Source of the DNA: a bacterium
GTDB lineage: Bacteria; Patescibacteria; Microgenomatia; Levybacterales; UBA12049
Direction: 5' to 3'
Length of the DNA: 64,000 bases
Assembly (NCBI GenBank): GCA_021777565.1
Contig: JAJYDJ010000003.1
Coordinates: 1-64,000 of the forward strand
This document shows positions 60,396-64,000 of the stretch, in pieces (within the stretch, counting starts at the first letter, position 1; every line of letters begins with the position of its first letter). Made by a program: the position numbers and the translations under genes. The notes beneath the pieces were generated by a model. That model ran no database searches. It saw only the letters and a list, made by a program, of their open reading frames with translations, and was not told the DNA's origin.

Positions 60396-61226
60396 TCACC
60401 TCCTTCCATCCATAGACTTAATGACGTGCATTTCTTGCAATTTTTCTTGTAACTTCTTCCTTGCCTCATCTGCTTTTAGTTTTTCCTCAGGGGTCTGCTG
60501 AACATCTTGTATTACCGTAGCCCGCAGCAGAGAAGACTCATGACTCCTTTCCCCAAAATCTTTTTTCAATGCATTTCGCAGTATTGCCTCAGGGTCTGAA
60601 TATCCCTTTCTTCTAGCCACAGACAAGCCACGCCACCACCAGTACATATCTTCAGCCTTCTTTTTCACTTGATCCCTCGTCGCCTTAAACTTTTTACTAA
60701 ATTTTTCTAAAATCTCATCAGGTGGGCTCTGTAAAAACTCTCCTATGTCGACTTTCCCCCCCTTAACAACCCCTTTGGTTTCTAATTCTTGGTTCTTGGT
60801 TTCTGCAGGGTTGGTAACCCTGTCTTGACTAGTTTGTAAGGGGTTGGCAACCTCTTCAATATCACGTGTTAATTTATTAAAATACTCCCTTATTTTTGTA
60901 GGAACTGACGCAACTTCTCTCTCTTTTGCGTTCATTACTCTTTCTTGTCCTGAATAGTCCGTGTAGGCACACTTATGATTGTGATAAACCCAGTTTTCCG
61001 TAAAGAATATCCACTTGAGTTCAATTAATTCTTTTTTGCCTGCAGTTAATTGGGCAGGTGTTAGGCCAGTATCAAAGAGTATTTGTCTATCAGTAATATG
61101 TAGATACTTAGAAAGTCCAAGCTGTAAGTTGGTAATGAGATACATAAAGAGGAGCTTTGTAGGGATAGAACACCCTGCAAATTTCTCATCTAACCATAGT
61201 TGTGGGTATACGATTCGGTCTTTCAT
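60396..61226 (-). CDS. Replication organiser-like protein (N-terminal winged helix)
   Basis: 276 residues. The start DRIVYPQLWLDEKFAGCSIPTKLLFMYLITNLQLGLSKYLHITDRQILFDTG resembles phage replisome organisers and DnaD-like initiators. A charged linker and a helical C-terminus follow (KKAEDMYWWWRGLSVARRKGYSDPEAILRNALKKDFGE). It probably loads the host helicase at a phage origin; the origin is not identified. It overlaps the upstream regulator stop by ATGA. Confidence 0.65.
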   Translation of the reverse strand: MKDRIVYPQLWLDEKFAGCSIPTKLLFMYLITNLQLGLSKYLHITDRQILFDTGLTPAQLTAGKKELIELKWIFFTENWVYHNHKCAYTDYSGQERVMNAKEREVASVPTKIREYFNKLTRDIEEVANPLQTSQDRVTNPAETKNQELETKGVVKGGKVDIGEFLQSPPDEILEKFSKKFKATRDQVKKKAEDMYWWWRGLSVARRKGYSDPEAILRNALKKDFGERSHESSLLRATVIQDVQQTPEEKLKADEARKKLQEKLQEMHVIKSMDGRR

Positions 61227-61564
61227 AATAGGTTAAGCTGCGTCGCTTGTTTCGGCGCAAAAATCTGATATGCAGTTCCCTTGTCTTCGTTGAAGATATA
61301 TTTGACTCTCTCTTGTTGTTGTTCTCTCTCCACTTTTTCAACCCACAGATCAATGTGACCTGGCTCTGATATTAGAATGTAGTCGACAGACCCGTTGCTT
61401 TTTCGTGGGCTAACTATACTAAACCCCATGTTTTTTAACTCGAGTATTCTAACGGGGGCTTGAATAAGATGGAACTTAAAACGCAGATCGTAAGAGTTTA
61501 TGCCCTTCGCTCCAGCTGTCCTGAGTAACAATAATACTTTTGTTTGTTGTCTATTTAATTTCAT
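61223..61564 (-). CDS. Helix-turn-helix regulator-like protein
   Basis: 113 residues. NRQQTKVLLLLRTAGAKGINSYDLRFKFHLIQAPVRILELKNMGFSIVSPRKSNGSVDYILI is a winged-helix unit of the type widespread in phage early regions. A charged tail follows. It follows a structured intergenic stretch. A role in replication-gene control is plausible. Confidence 0.65.
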   Translation of the reverse strand: MKLNRQQTKVLLLLRTAGAKGINSYDLRFKFHLIQAPVRILELKNMGFSIVSPRKSNGSVDYILISEPGHIDLWVEKVEREQQQERVKYIFNEDKGTAYQIFAPKQATQLNLL

Positions 61565-61580
61565 ATACGCTCAAATTTCT

Positions 61581-61620
61581 CTCTGCCTTTCGGCCGTATC
61601 CGTGCGTTCAGCATGCGCAC
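61581..61620 (-). other. Structured intergenic RNA region before the regulator gene
   Basis: Between the pentapeptide gene stop and ATG 61564 the minus strand can form GTGCG-loop-CGCAC (61601-61619) and GCC-GAAA-GGC (61584-61593). A weaker GGTT-gatt-AACC overlaps the upstream stop codon. Its G+C content is higher than its surroundings. Could be a regulatory leader or a processing site; not matched to any known riboswitch. Confidence 0.35.
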
Positions 61621-61632
61621 CCCGCTTTCTGG

Positions 61633-62283
61633 TTAATCAACCAGACGATACTTCTTACCATTCACGGTAAGTTCCTCGATTCTGATATCTTCAGGTTCCT
61701 TTTTTGGTTCTTCTTGGTCTTGTGCTGGTTCCGCATCCTGTCCTTCAGCCTCAAAACCTAAGGCAGCAAGGAAATCTGTTACCTGCTCTTTCTTAAGTTT
61801 TCTGTGACCACCTCTCCCATAGAAGAGTGCTTTATAAAACTCTGCACCACTCAGGTCTGCACCACTCAGGTCTGCATCACTCAGGTTTACATCACGCAGG
61901 TCTGCACCACGCAGGTCTGCACCACTCAGGTCTGCATCACTCAGGTTTACATCACTCAGGTCTGCATCACTCAGGTCTGCACCACGCAGGTCTGCACCAC
62001 TCAGGTCTGCATCACTCAGGTTTACATCACTCAGGTCTGCACCACTCAGGTCTGCATCACTCAGGTTTACATCACTCAGGTCTGCATCACTCAGGTTTAC
62101 ATCACTCAGGTCTGCACCACTCAGGTCTGCATCACTCAGGTTTACATCACTCAGGTCTGCATCACTCAGGTCTGCACCACGCCTAACAGCTTCCTCAACC
62201 GTCTTTTTCCACGAATTGTCTTCTGTCTCATATTCGAAACGAAGTGAACCCATGACTGATCTTATTTGTATTTTAGTTTTCAT
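61633..62283 (-). CDS. Pentapeptide-repeat protein
   Basis: 216 residues. Residues about 37-151 are some 23 tandem pentapeptides of A(D/N)LSx type (ADLSD, VNLSD, ADLSG, ADLRG), which would fold as a right-handed beta-helix. Residues 1-36 (SWKKTVEEAVRRG) are the usual capping helix. The C-terminal 60 residues are acidic with a strand (ELTVNGKKYRLVD). Some family members imitate DNA and protect or inhibit gyrase; others are structural. Preceded by AAAGGAGGTGAA. It lies in the recombination/replication module. Confidence 0.85.
   Translation of the reverse strand: MKTKIQIRSVMGSLRFEYETEDNSWKKTVEEAVRRGADLSDADLSDVNLSDADLSGADLSDVNLSDADLSDVNLSDADLSGADLSDVNLSDADLSGADLRGADLSDADLSDVNLSDADLSGADLRGADLRDVNLSDADLSGADLSGAEFYKALFYGRGGHRKLKKEQVTDFLAALGFEAEGQDAEPAQDQEEPKKEPEDIRIEELTVNGKKYRLVD
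61843..62180 (-). repeat. 15-bp coding tandem repeat (pentapeptide code)
   Basis: Near-identical 15-base units read CTCAGGTCTGCACCA or variants on the plus strand, for roughly 340 bases. They encode the pentapeptides of the minus-strand protein. The very low DNA divergence between units implies recent expansion. Confidence 0.85.
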
Positions 62284-62298
62284 ATTTATTCACCTCCT

Positions 62299-62979
62299 TT
62301 ATAGACTCATCGTGTTCATCACATAACGAGATGCAATGATACGATTTATTAACTTGTCAGCAACTTCCTCGTCGTACTCAAATTCAAAGACTTTTAACCT
62401 GTCTTTTGCTGGTATATCATCAAAGATGTAGTTTTTTCTAAATTCTTTTGCCGCTTCATTAGAAGTACTCAATTCAGGATTTTTATAGGAGGCTTTATAC
62501 ATCTCGTCATTGATAATTTCCTCAGGGGTATTGACCAGACAGTACATCAGACGAGCTTTTTTTACCCCTAGAAGCATCATGTAACCTAATATTTGACCGT
62601 AATAGTCATTTTTTGCTTTCTTTTCATCCACAGATGCAAACGTCCATATATCCCATGAAGATTTGATGTCTATAATTTCCTCTTTCTCAATAACATCAGG
62701 GATACCGATAATATGCTCATTGGAAAGCTCTTTTTGATTTTTGAAGTATTTTTCTCCAGTGACTTCTTTCACCAAGTCAAGACTGTCACTTTCTACCTGA
62801 ACGCCTTTGTCTAAATATTTATTACTCAAAATCTTTTCACGTCCGTAGACTACTTTTATCCATTCCTCGCGTAAAAATGACAGTGTTGTTTTGGACAATG
62901 GGTCAGCTTTTGCGACTGGATCAGTCAAAAAGTTTCCTAGCGTGTGGCATCGAAATTTATAGTTGAGGAAATCTGTCAT
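62299..62979 (-). CDS. PD-(D/E)XK nuclease, YqaJ-like
   Basis: 226 residues. GIPDVIEKEEIIDIKSSWD gives the D...D/E-x-K core, with a later YYGQILGYMMLLG (Q-x-x-x-Y). This is the YqaJ/lambda-exonuclease-like fold. Paired with RecT directly upstream (4-base overlap), it forms a phage single-strand annealing recombination unit: 5'-3' end resection, then annealing. Confidence 0.85.
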   Translation of the reverse strand: MTDFLNYKFRCHTLGNFLTDPVAKADPLSKTTLSFLREEWIKVVYGREKILSNKYLDKGVQVESDSLDLVKEVTGEKYFKNQKELSNEHIIGIPDVIEKEEIIDIKSSWDIWTFASVDEKKAKNDYYGQILGYMMLLGVKKARLMYCLVNTPEEIINDEMYKASYKNPELSTSNEAAKEFRKNYIFDDIPAKDRLKVFEFEYDEEVADKLINRIIASRYVMNTMSL

Positions 62980-63836
62980 TTGCTCAGTTCTCCTTTCTTT
63001 GCTTCATATAGTGCCCGTGTTTCATCATCAATGATAAATTCCTCACATTTTTGTAGTTCTGCAAGTGTTTTTGATTCTTCAATATGTTTAAGAATACGTG
63101 CTTTTTCTTTTTCGGCGGCGATTCCTTCAGGAAGAAGGGGTGTATTGTCTGGATAGTTATAGTTATCCTCGCCATCAATTACTGCCTGATCTGCTAGTTG
63201 TGCTTTTTGCATATCAGTAGTGAGTGGTGCATACTTTGACAGAAGAAGCTTTATGACAGTCTTCTTTGCCATTGCGTCAAAGTCTGTCTTCCAAAGACCA
63301 AATCCTTGTTTCATTGTTTGAGAATACTTAGTTCCGTGTCCTAAGAGATCAGATTTTGTCATATACAAGGACTTCTCAAACCCATTGATAAGTCTCATGT
63401 ATGCGACATATCCAATAATGGATAACTTCTCACGATCTTCTTTCCATGCAAAGGTTATTTCGCCTGTCAAATGGTCTATTTTCTCTATTTCACCCTCACG
63501 GACGTCTGACACATTAATTGTTTTGAACTGCCCGGAACGCATGGCTAATTGTACAAATCCCTTGTATCCCATCTGAAATTGTGCCTGTCCTTTGTATGGG
63601 ATGACATATGCAAATCCCAAGTTAGGATTTATTGGCAAGTCTAATGTCGCTGCCGTCATAGCTGCGGATAAAACGGTTTGTGCATCAACATGAGCGAAAG
63701 AGTCGTTATTTACGGTTACAGCAAGCAGAGATGCTATGAAAGTTGTTGCCTTTTTCCCAAGGACATCATGAAACCTCTGTTGTGTGTATTCAGATTGGAT
63801 CATCGATTTTAGTGTGATTACTGGCTTAGTCTCCAT
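62976..63836 (-). CDS. recT: RecT single-strand annealing recombinase
   Basis: 286 residues. AAMTAATLDLPINPNLGFAYVIPYKGQAQFQMGYKGFVQLAMRSGQFKTINVSDVREGE and WKTDFDAMAKKTVIKLLLSKYAPL are the central signatures of the RecT family. It anneals complementary strands and works with the exonuclease encoded immediately after. Preceded by AGAGGAGG. Length is usual for the family and it looks intact. Confidence 0.93.
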   Translation of the reverse strand: METKPVITLKSMIQSEYTQQRFHDVLGKKATTFIASLLAVTVNNDSFAHVDAQTVLSAAMTAATLDLPINPNLGFAYVIPYKGQAQFQMGYKGFVQLAMRSGQFKTINVSDVREGEIEKIDHLTGEITFAWKEDREKLSIIGYVAYMRLINGFEKSLYMTKSDLLGHGTKYSQTMKQGFGLWKTDFDAMAKKTVIKLLLSKYAPLTTDMQKAQLADQAVIDGEDNYNYPDNTPLLPEGIAAEKEKARILKHIEESKTLAELQKCEEFIIDDETRALYEAKKGELSK

Positions 63837-64000
63837 TTTTGTTTTCCTCCTCTAAAAATCCGTTACTGGAAACATTCTCATAGTCTTCGTCCTTTGGTAA
63901 CTGACCTTGAATTTCAAGCGCGTCAAGTATCTCTTTCACCTTATTGAGTGTGCTTTCAACTTCTGCAACCTCATCAAAAATAATGTCACCGTTATATACA
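63826..64000 (-). CDS. Unknown phage protein (partial, N-terminus outside window)
   Basis: About 57 C-terminal residues, acidic and helical (DEVAEVESTLNKVKEILDALEIQ ... FLEEENKNGD). It ends 11 bases inside the recT gene and its coding region carries the recT ribosome site. Position just before recT suggests an early recombination or host-takeover protein; no family is assigned. Confidence 0.6.
   Translation of the reverse strand, partial: VYNGDIIFDEVAEVESTLNKVKEILDALEIQGQLPKDEDYENVSSNGFLEEENKNGD

Larger units (their letters stand above)
31410..64000. mobile_element. Integrated tailed phage (prophage), right end outside window
   Basis: A tyrosine integrase beside a broken tRNA-like sequence, both terminase subunits, portal, scaffold-like protein, major capsid, virion proteins, CHAP endolysin with holin-like proteins, and a RecT/YqaJ plus replication module, in one compact block. 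Absence of a tape measure and tail sheath suggests a short tail. Genes look intact, so it may be functional or recently integrated. No lysogeny repressor is visible; it may lie beyond 64,000. Confidence 0.9.

Noticed and set aside
61804..62247. Apparent CRISPR-like array or plus-strand repeat protein
   Set aside because: The repeat period is 15 bases, without unique spacers, and it encodes the minus-strand pentapeptide protein. The plus-strand frames (CITQVYITQ- and GLHHS-type) are shadows.

Overview
The window joins two different pieces of DNA. Positions 1 to about 31,400 are bacterial chromosome. From about 31,410 to the right edge is an integrated tailed phage (prophage) whose right end lies outside the window. 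The host looks like a Candidatus Patescibacteria (CPR) member, possibly Microgenomates-like. The reasons are the dense block of membrane glycosyltransferases, YfhO and PTPS-related membrane proteins, a DUF5652-like small membrane protein, very tight ATGA gene overlaps, and promoters placed so close to start codons that mRNAs appear leaderless. TGA behaves as a normal stop, which argues against the TGA-recoding CPR lineages. The taxonomic call is inference.

Host part (1-31,306). Nearly every gene is on the minus strand and serves cell-surface glycan synthesis. There are seven GT2 glycosyltransferases (one cut by the window edge), several resembling polyprenyl-phosphate mannose/glucose synthases that charge a lipid carrier. 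There is one GT4 enzyme, and several multi-spanning GT-C type enzymes that would use such lipid-linked sugars outside the membrane. Three large YfhO proteins and three PTPS-related membrane proteins share a C-terminal extracellular module, and one oligosaccharide flippase is present. Two plus-strand genes (6,941 and 15,895) break the series and create divergent promoters.

Phage part (about 31,410-64,000). A good tRNA-type promoter is followed by what looks like only the 5' half of a tRNA, then a tyrosine integrase. The plus-strand late region follows: small and large terminase, a candidate small RNA, portal, small basic proteins, scaffold-like protein, major capsid protein with an inserted beta domain, decoration/fibre proteins, LamG protein, hub/fibre proteins, a head-tail adaptor-like protein and large putative internal/ejection proteins. 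No tape-measure or tail-sheath gene is seen, so a short-tailed (podovirus-like) virion is likely. A minus-strand group (52,945-55,774) holds membrane-anchored proteins and an ATP-grasp enzyme. A plus-strand group (55,873-57,971) holds a phospholipase-D-fold nuclease and the lysis genes. The minus-strand early region (58,029-64,000) holds a CX5R phosphatase, an HExxH protein, zinc-ribbon proteins, a replication protein, a pentapeptide-repeat protein, a YqaJ-like nuclease and RecT.

The most interesting signal is regulatory. At least six phage sites share a -35 box, an 18-base spacer of nearly fixed sequence (core GGTATAAAAATTGTTG), an extended -10, and then exactly 6 bases before ATG in the leaderless cases. 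Other phage promoters keep the same geometry with a different spacer. One of the six sites does not precede a gene. It predicts a roughly 62-base RNA with a 5' hairpin and an intrinsic terminator, lying between the large terminase and portal genes.
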